Source: Neodiprion pinetum (lineage: Eukaryota; Arthropoda; Insecta; Hymenoptera; Diprionidae). Taken from it: a DNA stretch of 64,000 bases. Shown here in pieces: positions 37,301 to 49,759 of the stretch. Below the pieces are notes generated by a model. It was not told where the DNA came from. It saw only the letters and a program-made list of their open reading frames with translations, and searched no databases. The stretch is from positions 29,119,456 to 29,183,455 of the forward strand of contig NC_060233.1 in the NCBI RefSeq assembly GCF_021155775.2, read 5' to 3'. Each line of letters starts with the position of its first letter. Position 1 is the first letter of the stretch. The translations under genes and the position numbers were made by a program.

Positions 37301-40300
37301 TTGCATTAGAATTAGTATTTGTATTTGTATTTGAGTTCTCAGCTGGTTCATCATGGTTTGAATCAGAGTTGCTATTTTCTTCAAGAAGCCAATAACCGTT
37401 TTCTGATTGTTCACGCACATTATCGTCAGGTAAACTTTCCTCCAGTGGATTTCTTTCGATCTCTGGCTGATCAGTGTTTAAATTTCTTTGGAAAGAGTCT
37501 AATACTCTGAGTAGGTCTTGTGAAATCTCTTGGGTGCTTCTTATTATTCTCATGTTGTTTCTCATGTTGTTGATATTGGACTCATTCAACTCATTTATTG
37601 AATCATTGGACTGTTCATTTCTATTCGTATCAACTGCTTGTCCGCTTCGATTCACGGATGTTTGATCTGGACCACTCGGATTTGAGCTGCGCTGATCTTG
37701 AGTCAAGACCCTAGGTATGCTAGGTTGGAAAGCAGATCGTGATGAAACAGTGAAGTTTGAAGTAGCTGGAGAACTTGTCGCCGAATGTGCCTCATCGCTT
37801 GATTGAGAACTATCTCCTATGGTATCAGAAAAAATGAATTACGAAAATGAATTTGTCAACTTCAAACTTCAATTTGTTCAGTTAAGAATAATACAATTTT
37901 CTGTTATAAGATGCATGATAAGGGTTTGGAACATTGTTCAGAGACCTACTCATAGAACTCCTATGGTATTTAGTTTTGATAACAGTATCTACTTTTTGAT
38001 GCTGAAAATAAATTTTCTCTACATGAAAGGAGCCACCGAAGCTTCATTACTTTGTACTTACAGTGAGATCATTCTTTATAAACTCTATTTTTAATTTTCT
38101 GTCAGATAAGACTATATTTCTAATAAAATAATTCTCTTATTTCTGATCCTCAAAATATAAGTGGCCTGCTATTAAAAATTGAATTTCGCATGAATATCTG
38201 CAATCTATTGAACGCTCTTTCAAACACTATTTCAACTACGTGTATTTCACTCCAAACAAAGTTGAAAAATATTGCACAATGTCACCCACATCAATCTTCG
38301 ACTCACCATGTATCTCCATCCACGTACGAGTGTTCGTATTATACTGAGGATACCAGAGGTAACGTCCTTCACGACGTCGGCGCAGTCGGGGTGGTTCCCC
38401 GTCAGTTCCCGTAGCACTAGTACCCAGTCTTCGTCTATTGGGTCGCACAGGTCCTCGAACTGTACTGGTTTCTGCAGTTAAATTCTGTCTGTCCAAAGTT
38501 TCCTGAGGTGGATTATTGTCTATCCCAGCCTGAGTCCCTTCTGAAGTGCTTCTCATATCAAAAACTGGGATGGAACTTGGAGCTAAATAGCTGCTGGTTT
38601 CAGGCAATAAGTCAGATGAAAATATTTCGCTATCCTGTTGGCCCCCGGACGATGAACCTTCGATAGTAGGGAGCAAATCTCTGTTGTATGGCCGAGCGTT
38701 ATGCCTATGAGCAAATAATTCTGCCTCATTCAACGTTATTTCACTGGGATTAGAAACGATATTACGATTTCTTTGGTGTTGTCTGTACATCGGAAATTCA
38801 TCCCTTAGGCGTTCAATCCTGGAACTAGTGTTGGTAAATTGGACCTCCATATAATTAAGAGCTTCTATTTCAATATTTAAAACATTCCTCAATCTCTGAA
38901 GTATAGGATTTCGATTATTCGAATTTGCAAAAAGCTTTGCTGCATGTGCCTGAAGTCTTTCTCGCAGCTGCTGAAGTCTCGCTAGACAGGAGTTATTATT
39001 TTCAGCTGTAGCATTTAATCCCGCTCTCAAATTTTGAAGGGATTGTTGTATGCTTGTCTCTTCTGTTCTTTCTTGCTCCCAACGTTCCATAAGTAGACGT
39101 CTGTACCTCTGGAGTCTCTCCAGGCTGCTGTTATTGGCTTGAGCGCTATTATTTAATTCATTTCTCAATCTTCGTATAGATGTTTCTGTGGCTGGCTCGC
39201 TTCTATCAGATTCTTGCATCCCCTCCGATGAACGACCCCTCGATGTTTCTGGCATATCCATCGGATCTGTGCCTCGATCGATCTGAAATAATGCCAACTA
39301 TCATTCGTCAATGTTTGCTATTATATCCTATATATTATGTATATTCATTTTTCCAGCAGAATTCCATCGAATCAAGTTTCACTACTACAGCATGAGAAAA
39401 AATTAATCTCAATTACAGTAATTTGAAACTCAGCGAAATTGAATGAAAATAAACATACCGTGTCACGATTTCTAGAGATATCGAGGTACCTTCGGGCAAG
39501 AGTTTCATACTGATCAACGATATTCTTGTAGCATAAATTTATTCGTCGTTCTGTATCTTGGGTATTCACACGTTCAAGTCTTTCATTGATTTCTTCCCAC
39601 AGATTGTCTATGCGTTGGTCCAAGCTTTCGGATCTACGAATTAAATTGTTGTGACGCTGTTCTACGCTTGCTAAATTTGGGTAGGTATTTCCGCGTGTCA
39701 AAGTAAACGTCAACTCCTCATCATTGCTATTTTCGCTTGATCTTTCACCAGCTTGTTGGTTACTCCCGGCAGTCCTGTCTGTATTCCCCAATAGAACATT
39801 CATAGCATTTCGTCTGGAATCGGAATCGAAATTTAGATAATTATTTCTTCGAACTTCAATTGTGACATTTCCTAGTTGTGGCGGTGGTGACTGGCGTCCA
39901 CGTGGCTGCGATGGACCAGCACCACCGTCATCAGGCGGACTACTGGGTTGTGAAGAGGCGAGCCTCTCGCAAACTGTGTGAAGAAAGTATTGGCTGCGTA
40001 GTAAAATAATTGCTTCATCTGTAAGATTTCTACGCAAACGAAAATCTCGTTCTTCATCACTTAGGCGTAATCTATGAATTTGTTCATCACCAAAGCGATG
40101 CCTGTCAGCTTCTAGCTCTCTTCGCATTCTTACGTACTCGTCAAAGTATCGATAACTGTTTCTGGTTGGTGTTGCGGTGTTGGTGGTGGTGTTATTATTG
40201 CTGCTGCTGCTACTGCTACTTCTATTTGTATCTGGATTTTCCTCAGGTACAGCATTCCTACGATATTGCATCCTGAAGTCATTATTTCGAGAATTACGAT

Positions 40301-42061
40301 CTCCAATATTATCCCTCCATCTTCCACCATAAAACACTCCTTGATTCCATAAATGATAGGGTGGCGAACCATCCATATTTTGAGATCTCTCTCTCGATGG
40401 CCTAAAATCAAATAAAAAAGTTATTAGAAATCACTTTCAGCTACCTTTGATCGTTTAGTATCAACAGTAGCTTATCTTTATTGATCTATGTAATGATGCA
40501 AAGCCTCTTGCATACCTTAGAAGATTGGATCTCGAGTGCTGTACATTGTCTGCTGGGGAACGATCCCACTGTGACTGTAATTGAGGATCATTTGCGATAC
40601 CAGTAATCAATTTTCTTCCTAAATTATCAAAGGCGACGTACCTGAAATGCGATGTTGATCACTGTTACTATTGTTGATTCATTCAACATTCTAAAAACCC
40701 TTCAAAACGTTCACTGTTACAGACTCTTTCATTTAATATGGAAGTTTTCAAGGGCAACAACAATCATTTTTTCCAGCGTAAATATAAAAAATAAAATGAT
40801 TATCAGGGAAATAGAAACCATGTTTCGAATTGGACTTGCGTGAACACAAAACTGGAATAGTAGAAACACTGATAGAAGAGCGATCTTACCTAACTTTCTC
40901 TTTGTAATTCCTCGTTGTAGCTACAGCGAAAGGTTCCGATTGACTCCAATCCCAGAAATGGACTTCATTGTAAGTTGCTATAACAAGTAATCTTTCCGAT
41001 GGATGAAAAGCGAGTGACGCGATAACAGTTTCACTGTCAGCATTCCATACTTCGCTACCTCCCTGATTAGCAAATGTAGAATAAAAATTATGTTTAAAAA
41101 TTCAGGACCAAGTTAGGTAGCTCAAAAGTTGCAAATTAAATACTTACACTGAGGTCCCAGACACGAACTTGGCCACCCAGACAGCCGGACGCTAGAATCT
41201 CATTCGAAGAAGGATGAAAAGCAATGCACCATGGTGTACGAGGATGACCAGCTAACGTTCGAATATTTTTTCCTGAAGTTAGATCCGTTATGTAAACGTT
41301 GTGATTTCCATGTGTAGACGCAACTTTAGAGCTGAGAAAGGTTTAAAAATTATATTTCCATGAGTGAGATGATTCTAACAGAAAAACTTCCCTGGTTTCC
41401 ATGCCTATTTGAATTTCAAGAGACTGAATTTTATGGACAGATTTAGATCGAGCCCAAGATGCTACGTCCCATTAATTTTACGTTTTTTCCTCAGATTATG
41501 CAGAGCTTCAATTAATAATAAACTAGACCGACCTCGAGAATCGTAGTTCAAGGAAATTGCCGAGTTAGACATAGATTTTTCCAAACATTTATAACTCGTT
41601 ATCCATTGCTCAAGAGCGGCGATTACAAACGTTGTTGCAACAGAAATAAGTCCAGTGAAAAAAGTAATTATAAAATCATTAGGAAAGACTTATTCTATCC
41701 AAGGATTCGATTGTTGCTAATTGTCTAATAAAATGAAGCTACTTACCCGTCAGGACTAAAGACCATTAAAAATGTGGCTCTTGGTACACCAGGAACATCA
41801 CATTTCTATAAGAGAAAGAAGCGGAATATAAAGTATGATTTGAATAGAAAAATAAATAAAATAAAACATGGAGAAAGAAAAATTATGTACCAGCTCTTTG
41901 TGATCTTTAAGTACGAGGTTGGTTTCTGCATTAGGTTCCAATTCTCGCGTACTTGTCTTGTGAGTTGTACGAAGGCCAAACTCTCGCAGCATAAGATTTC
42001 TGAGTACATTCTGGGATTGGCTGCAATGAACCAGGTCAGGTTTCTTCTTGATCTTCCCCAT
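31398..42061 (-). CDS. AMBRA1: AMBRA1 homologue, autophagy regulator and CUL4-DDB1 substrate receptor (about 2561 aa)
   Basis: Exons in transcript order: 42061-41891, 41805-41747, 41331-41148, 41062-40890, 40641-40516, 40401-39459, 39282-38307, 37816-36556, 36473-35568, 35478-35134, 34820-34720, 34636-33426, 33175-33149 (27-base microexon, optional), 32944-32536, 32406-32296, 32212-32087, 31954-31398. A TAA directly before the ATG fixes the start. AMBRA1 recruits targets such as D-type cyclins to CUL4-DDB1 ligase and promotes Beclin-linked autophagy. The first WD40 strands (about 58-237) include SPDGSKVASTHGNHNVYI, GHPRTPWCIAFHP and VRVWDLS. The closing propeller half (about 2300-2560) includes HNDASVDISSDGKLLATLLP, SVSISPT and GLASRRIL. 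Between them lie about 2000 mostly disordered residues rich in Ser, Asn, Gln and Arg, with helical repeats and a Gly/Pro-Gly tract. Vertebrate AMBRA1 is about 1300 residues, so the insertion is greatly expanded. The protein ends soon after the propeller, without the long vertebrate C-terminal tail. Confidence 0.93.
32690..32870. repeat. In-frame Gly-rich and Pro-Gly coding repeat inside AMBRA1
   Basis: On the plus strand this reads as a CCTGGT hexamer array followed by CCTCC/CCACC-rich units. On the coding strand it gives runs of Gly, then GGV-type units, then seven or so Pro-Gly dipeptides. The frame stays open throughout. It is purely low complexity and is prone to unequal exchange. Confidence 0.85.
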
Positions 42062-45000
42062 TTATCTGGTTCTCTGTTGGACAAAAAAACAAGCTCTTCG
42101 TCACTGCTATTACGATTTATTTTTTGTATTTATTAACAGGCATATTAATGTTTCAAAGAGATTCATCATTAGATTTGAGTCAAATAATAATAATTAATGC
42201 TTTCAGTGTGGACATAAAATAGTAATAATGAACAGTGAGTGTATGCACGTATGCGGATGTGCTTCGACTGATTCATGAGATGGCGTTCGCATGATCGTGA
42301 AACCGCTCATAGCCCACGAGTATCAATGAATGAACAAAATGAACCAAAAAATTTCAATTTCGAATTCAAAGTTTTTACGCATATGAACGCAGATATAAAT
42401 ACATACAAAAGCTTTGATGCCTGGAAGGGAAGTACTTGGTGTCGAGGAGGGAATAAATATGAAAAATCAGAGATATCACTTTGTTAACAAATTGAAGTGG
42501 TGTTCGGACTATGAGGTACCCTGCATTTAGGGGATGTTTTCTTATTACACTGCATGAAAGTAAAAGGGGGAAGAAACCGAAGATTATTGACGAAAATCAA
42601 GGCCGTTCAATCTAGCTCTAGAATTCCAGAATAAAATGTTATTGCATTTTTAACGGATCGACGAACGAAGACGGCAACAAATAATCGAATTGTCGTAGGT
42701 CACATAGCCAGTTGGGATTGTATAAGATCTGGTTGCGTAAAACGTGAATTACATACCTAAATTTCGATTTATATTTTATTAGCACGGTCTCTGCTGTCGT
42801 GGGAGGGATGAAAAGGTCGAGAAATGGGATTTTAGCACGAGACAATTCGTAAATTATACCCCAGCGTAATTCCACGCACATCTTTTTTTTCTTCTGGTTT
42901 ACCGATTCGATTCACATTGCCGAAATTTGTTTGATTTATTTATTATTTTTAGATAATTTTCTCAGCTATTGCGTGCACCGTTCTACGACTGATTTAACGT
43001 TTTGCGGTGAGGCGCGGCGGGGTAAGTGGGGGAAAGTGATAAAAGACATTCGGACATTCGTCCGTCGATAGTGAACGTATAACACGTAAATTTGACACCG
43101 CGGCTACTACATACATATACGTCGTGTCGGTTGTATCGTACGAGGTTTGTCATCCAAATTATTTAATCCAACGGACAGACCGTTAATGTAGAAGGTTTGG
43201 CCGCGATGGACGAATGATCTGCTGCGACGTCCCTTATTTTTATTATCACCTACGTGCGTTGTGAAATTGGCAGCAGAGAGACGGGCGAGACGTCGCGGAG
43301 CGTTATAGACTTATAAAGATACATAATACGTTTGGATTTGCGAGATATTACGTGCCCGGCGGAATATCGGTAAACGGGAAGGACAGAAGAACCGCTTCTG
43401 ATCGATCTATAGCTACTCTTTACCTGCTTCTTTGGGTCAAGGTGAATTCGTTCCACGGTTTTAAACAGCCAGTTATATTTCATTACAATTAAGTTTAGTC
43501 CGAGTTAACGCATCGTATTAGCAACCATTCCGCAAACTTTTTGCTCTCGGCTCGGCTGCCCCTGTGTTGCGTGTTCCTTGCTGTGTGTCGTGCTCTTGAC
43601 TCGTACGTTTCCTCGCGTACGATATCCACGTTTGGGCTTCGGGCAAACAGCCGGTCACTGTTTGGCAAGGCGAGATAGTCGTTCACTCCAACTGGTACCT
43701 CCGGCACCGCGCAGATGTCACCAGAACAGCTTCTCGGCTATCTTCTGAACCGATTAAAGCGATGTCCCGCTTACGTTTGACCGACTGGTATTACCCTCGT
43801 CACAGGTTTTCTAATAACTTGTAAACACAGATGTGAAATTTACGTTTATCCTTGCCCAGATTCTCCATGAAGAGTAGGACTACCGCAGCTCGTCGAGGGG
43901 TTGAACAAGTTGACCGAAATAGAAATTATTATTTTCCAAATATCAGCAATGCCTCGAGCACAAACATGGCGGCTGCGTGGCGTGGTAAATATTTCGCCCA
44001 TTACTAAACGATCGTTGACGATTATTAAATCGAAAAAAGCCGATTGCTCAGCATCTCTGCGCTTCCTTTGCAACATGGAAATATTCATTTCACTATAATT
44101 CGCGTGCATATAATGACGCAGTATCGAAAAATTGTAAATTGCCGGTATCGCAGTGTGATAAGAGTAATCGATTTCGTACTTCGACGAACAACCCTACTTT
44201 AAGTCGCATTTTCCCCAGAAAAAAAACGAACGGCATAAATCTGTTTCAGATTATCAAAAAAATTGTCATCTCAGTTTCAGATAACAAACCAAACCTGTGT
44301 CACATTGAAATATCGCGATCTATTCTACCGATGGAAGTCACGCCATTAACAATGTTATCGAAGCTGACTGAAGATTGTTGTAGACGATGTTTCAGGAACA
44401 ACAAGAGGGCTTCGCATTATCGACAACAGATGTCGGGGTGAGTATTGAATCTTACATCTCACTATCGCAGCTAGGTCTCGTAATTTTGACCAACAAAGCC
44501 ACTAGTCACATCTCTTTGTTCGTTACAAAATCGCAGGACTTCGATTGGCACATTTAGGTTAAGTACAACGAAGCTCCGCGATAGATTCACGCGAGCGCTT
44601 CACTTTTTCATCTCAACCAGCCTACCGCAAGGCTGGAATGTACGCCAGGTTGCATACCTCATCGGCGCATCGAACACCGACCCGTCAAGCCCGTTCAATA
44701 ACAGGATTCGAACTATTTTTACTCGGTTGCATGTTTCACGTGCTAACCTGTCGATTTATACAATTAAATGCAGAGCAAGTAAGGTGCGCAACCCTAAAGC
44801 AAAAAATTCGACAATTAGCGGAACCATTAGATAATTATGGGGCATTAACAAGGGCGAGATAGGTATAATGGGCTGTTTTTGACGCGAGTTTGATTTCATT
44901 GCATCCGTTGTTGACCGGAGATTTATTTGACCATGCGATACAGATCCCTCGAACAAAGCGGTAAATATATATGTTTTCTGCGAGTGCTGCGATTGGATGC

Positions 45001-48000
45001 TGCTGTGTTTATCTTCTATTTACATACTGCATTGTAAACTAGTCTGAGACTAGCGGGTTCGTACTACGGTTAAAGGGAAACGCAAACGATAGGCGTCTGG
45101 CTGGCGACGAGCCAACTTATCGACCTAAACCATAATACCGTGCTGAAATATGTGAATTTCTACGATTCTCATTGCCAGCGCATATATAGTTGCATGTACC
45201 TACTTTCACCATTCTCTTCTTCACGGTCATGAAATCTTTGTATCGCAAATGTACACCGATTCCTTTCTCTCGCAACTTTTTCCTCTTCATACTTGACGTT
45301 GAAAAATTATTATATAGAGAACAAAAACCGGAAACTGACAGAACTGTCTGTTTTTCTTTTCCGGCGGCACACCGTGTCCATTTAATTTGAGTACTATCAA
45401 ATTAATTCCACGATTTTTAATTAAAATGTCGCGAATCTCGAGCGTATTTGAGGTGTGCGCAATCATCGTGAAAAGCCTTGCTTTTCAAAATTACGACATA
45501 TTCATAATTTATACAATCTTTAATGAATCTTTACGAAATTTGGATGACCAATTTTTCTCATCAATCTTATGCATTCCAAAAATTATCTGGAAACGATTTG
45601 AATGACTTGAGAATCATGATGACATTTTGATTCGAATAGAATGTTTACGAGCGTATAACTCATTAATTGAAAGAGCAAAAAGGCGAGTCTCCCGAGCTTT
45701 TGTATAACGAATGAGTGGGACGTGGCTTCCAAAAATAGCTTCGGTCAATTCGAATTTGCTCGTGCGTTTGTACGCGACGTGCGCGCAGCGTTGGATTTTC
45801 TGCACCGTAAGCGATATGCAGAGCATTTACGTGGAAAAGCTTAACCCGAATCTCATTTTCTGAAATTGGAAATCTTCTCGGCAGAAAACTTGTTTCGAAT
45901 AACCGATAATTCCCTACGTAGATATGTGTGCGTATTTACGCGTGTTACAGCCATACCCGTAATGCATACCCTATATATGTGTGTTTCGATTTTTCACCAG
46001 ACTCGCACCGTGGAATATTTTTGCGGAAACTGAGAAAAGGCCAAGAAGAAACGGACAAGAAACCGTGCTGCATACGGAAAAGCTCTCTGTAGGTTCTTCC
46101 GTTCGTTTATTTATTCTTCCCTTTGACTTTTTTTCTTCTCTTTTCCGTTTCACGTCTGTCTGGCTCACGCAATTCGTGAGTAATAAAAATTCAGTCACGT
46201 GTCAGGAAAATCGCAGGTCTGATTGTCTTTTGTTATACGTAGACTTCCGGTGCGCTGCATCAGTCTCGGGAGTTTTCTCGACCTCGGGGAAATGTTTAGT
46301 CGAGAGGACATCGACAGGTTTTCTATGGTTGGGATTTCGGACTTGGATGCCTTCCAACCTTTAACATATACATATACATAGACAGATAATGCGAAGCACA
46401 GGAGCACATGACGCCGTGTAAATACGATGCGCACTTCTTTACGTTCGCATCTTTGCTAGATCAAATCCGGGCGATAAAACGCTCGGAATAAATCATTCGA
46501 GACACCGAATGGCAAATAAATGTTCCGCTATGAGATTTTACGATCCTGTAACACGAAACTTGACGACAGAGATAAGATAGTCCTCCTCCCCGTGGACACC
46601 TCAAATGTACCCGCCATTCCGAATCCTCTTCACAGTAAGAATGTCTCTACCGTCTGAACTGTCCCATTGATAGCACTTCGCCTTTCGCTGTAAAATTTAA
46701 TTGAAAAAATTTATGTACGGAACGCCGAAATGTCCTTTCCTCAAAGAAATCAAGTGGAAACTTTCAGACCCGGTTTTCCCAACAGGCATCTTTATTTCCC
46801 GGACAAGTTTTCCAGTCATAACGCTAATCTCCCCGACCTTTGATTCAGATCTTTCATTGTTCCGTAAGAATCAGGGCTGCAGAATGTTCGCCTCCCGAAG
46901 TGGTGCAGCACTTTTAGCAAAACGGGGATCGGGAAGGGTGAGATTTGCAGCGAAGGGTAGCTGCCGCATTCAGCTTATATTGTATGTATAACATACGTGT
47001 GTAGAGACGCTGGGATTCGCCGAAGGAGGAATGTTTCGTATCGCACATCCACACGTGCAGGCAGGTGGGTATGTACTAGTTAGGGCTAAAGCTCAACGGG
47101 AAACAAACCCGAGGGCCAACCAGCGAGAACCTCTCACTAATCCTTTGTGAGCCACCCTTCTTCACCCGGGCTTTGTTCTTTCGCCTAAGTACGCTGCACC
47201 TCGTCATCTTTTAACAACCTTGTGTTGATCAACACCGCTAGCAAAATGATTAATAAAATATTACTCGTATGCCTGCGAAGTAGACGTGAACGTACGAGAT
47301 TCAATCTCCGTGTCCGGCACGAAAATAAGACTTTCAATCTTTGTCTTTATCGCCTATATCCATGCCGTAAAACTCCATTTGGTACGGTAGGTATCGCGAT
47401 TTCACTTTTTTACCACTCTGCTAACCTTCTGAAATTGAAACTATGGTAAAAAAAATAATCCCTGATAAAATCCTTAGCGTGGAAAAATTTTAACGTGTTG
47501 CTAAATCTAGTGTGTAATATTAGATCGGTCGATTTCGACAGCGATCGGATGTGATCAAATTTACAGAGAACGTGTTACGGGAGATGTTTGCGCACGGATA
47601 CTATTCAAAAAATCTCCACTTTTATCTCCAATTTCATGCAAACCCAACCAACGTCTGACGCTCACCATTTTTTAAGTTCAGAATTTTTTTTTCTGCAATT
47701 GTCCCAACTCTGAAATAGTACCTTGAGTTTTTTCAGATTTTTCAACCAACTGGTTTATTATTTATAAATATTAAGAGTGACTTTGAAAAGGACGCTTTTT
47801 AAACTTCTCAGAAATTTCTGTTCCAAACATTTCGAAACCTGGCCCATGATGGGTCGATCTTTGTTTTCATTTCTTTTTAGCACTGAATTTTTTGATCAAT
47901 TAAAACATTGTTTAAACGGTCTGAAAGTTACAAAAAATTCTCAAACCTTATATTTTTCACTTAGAATATTTATAGACCAGTTTCATTATGAAGTTGATGA

Positions 48001-49759
48001 GAAAAGTTGAATATGCCAAAAAAAATAGAAGTATTGAGAATTTTTTGGGAATTTTCAGACGGTGCAAACGATGTTTTGGTTTTCGACAAAAATTGAAAGT
48101 AGGCCCAGTCAAAAAAATCTTTCTAAAATCACTTTAAATATTTATGAATAACTGAGCACTCGAATAAGAAATCTGAAAAAATTCGGGGTACTGTTTCAGA
48201 GTTGGGACGATCACAGAAAATTTTCTAAACAAAATCAGAAATGACGAGTGTCAAACATTGGTCAGGTTCGCATGGAATGCCGTACAAATATTTTTTTCTC
48301 TCCACTTCCCGTTTAGTTAATACTCTGCACGCAGTAGACGTTCCGTAAGCTTTCGAGTTATCTTTTTATTTTTTTGGTCAGCCGAAGGCCGTATACCTCT
48401 ACTATCATTCTTGACGCATGATTTTATCACCTTCCGATTATACGCATTTTGGATCAGATAACATTGGATGCCTCAAATACGTTTATGGATATTTTTGTTA
48501 AGGAAATTTTTCAAATTTACTGCAGTGACTCGAGCGAAACAGACGTATTTATCCGTAACAATCGCACAGTTTATACTGGCATAAGAATTCCGATTAGTTG
48601 TTTCTCGTCGATAGCGACGTCTCGCAGCAAGTAGCGAAGACGAACGCGACGATGCGATTTCCTTATCTTTGTTCAATGTTCACACATATCGATTCAATTT
48701 CAGCACAATGCCGCCAGCACCTCGCTAGGAGGCAAACCTGCTTTTATATTACACGCGCCCCAGTTTCAGTTTACCAATAATTATTATTTCATACGCGGGG
48801 CGACAAGTTTTCGGCGTCGTCGTCAACCGGTCTATTCCGCCTCGTACATATTACACGTAGCTGCCTGTCTCTTCCCATTCATTTCACCATTTCTCTACCT
48901 TACATAATACAGCGGCGCGATACGAAAATAACTCGGGGAAATTATATCGACTAACGAAAAATCGATGAGACAATAGCGCGAGAAGAAATTTTTTATTTTC
49001 TCTCTTTGTACCACTCGAGGGTGTATTTTTTTTTTTGTTTTTTTTTTCTATTTCGAAACGTTTCTCTCGTCTCTTTTTTTCCTGATTCGTTCGCCAGTTT
49101 TGACCTTGTTTCACCCGACGCGGATCGCGGTGAACAACGATGACGTAATACAGTCGAGTTGCACGGAATTTATCGAAAGCTGTTTGTTGTACAAAGGATT
49201 TCCTGTGTTTCTTGAAGTGGCTTCCTTCCTCTCTTTTCTTCGGTTTGACCAGAAAAGATTTATACACCGTTATCAATTTTCTCCCGTTCCGACTAGGGGC
49301 TTTGTGAATTACGCAGACCTGAAACGGCGCTGAGGTGCAGGCGAGATGTGAATGCAAAAATGCGGAAAGGAGGTTGGCTTCAAGACTCGCTGCTCTTCCG
49401 GCTGAAAGTGGGCTAAAGCCGGGGCTAAGGATTTCCTTTGAAACGTCAAGAGAATATCCGAGTGTAACGAAACCATCAGGGTAGTTCAAGGGAAACCCAA
49501 GGCTCAATGCCTGAGAACCGCTCTTGTGTTTCACATTACAGATATAATGTGGTATAGTACGTCAGGAAATGCGGAGATATTTTTATGAGGGAAACTTGAA
49601 TGGTAAAAAAAGAAAAGCCACGATTGTTACGTAAGAAATTGAATCTATGTAGACCAATCGTGAAAGAAGTCGAAGAAGCAGTACATTTTTTGGAGAACGC
49701 GATTGAGAAAAAAAAAGAAAGAAAAAGAAAAAAAACTTATTTGCACCACTCGACGAGCT
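42062..49759. other. Gene desert between AMBRA1 and the NHA gene
   Basis: No supported gene in 7.7 kb. The AMBRA1 promoter should lie at the low-coordinate end, and the 3' untranslated region of the NHA gene at the high end. From about 43 kb the DNA becomes CpG-richer than the AMBRA1-TPP2 block. The frames at 43495-43707, 45981-46364 and 48884-49534 have no domain or splice support. The one structured object is the inverted repeat at 47632-48278. Confidence 0.5.
47632..48278. repeat. Second long inverted repeat, near-continuous palindrome of about 650 bases
   Basis: The two halves fold on each other around about 47970. Paired landmarks include TTTCATGCAAACC with GGTTCGCATGGAA, GTCCCAACTCTGAAA with TTTCAGAGTTGGGAC, and CATTGTTTAAACGGTCTGAAA with TTTTCAGACGGTGCAAACGATG. 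The left arm has some extra sequence near 47800-47860. Mismatches are scattered, so it is old or rapidly diverging. Its sequence is unlike the first hairpin at 15983-16799, and it encodes nothing. Confidence 0.8.

Noticed and set aside
44700..44715. Possible tRNA T-loop-like sequence (GGATTCGAACT)
   Set aside because: No matching acceptor or anticodon stems could be drawn around it.
48884..49534. 216-codon minus-strand frame near the NHA 3' end
   Set aside because: It contains translated A/T homopolymer (Lys-rich runs), has no recognisable motif, and probably overlaps the NHA 3' untranslated region.
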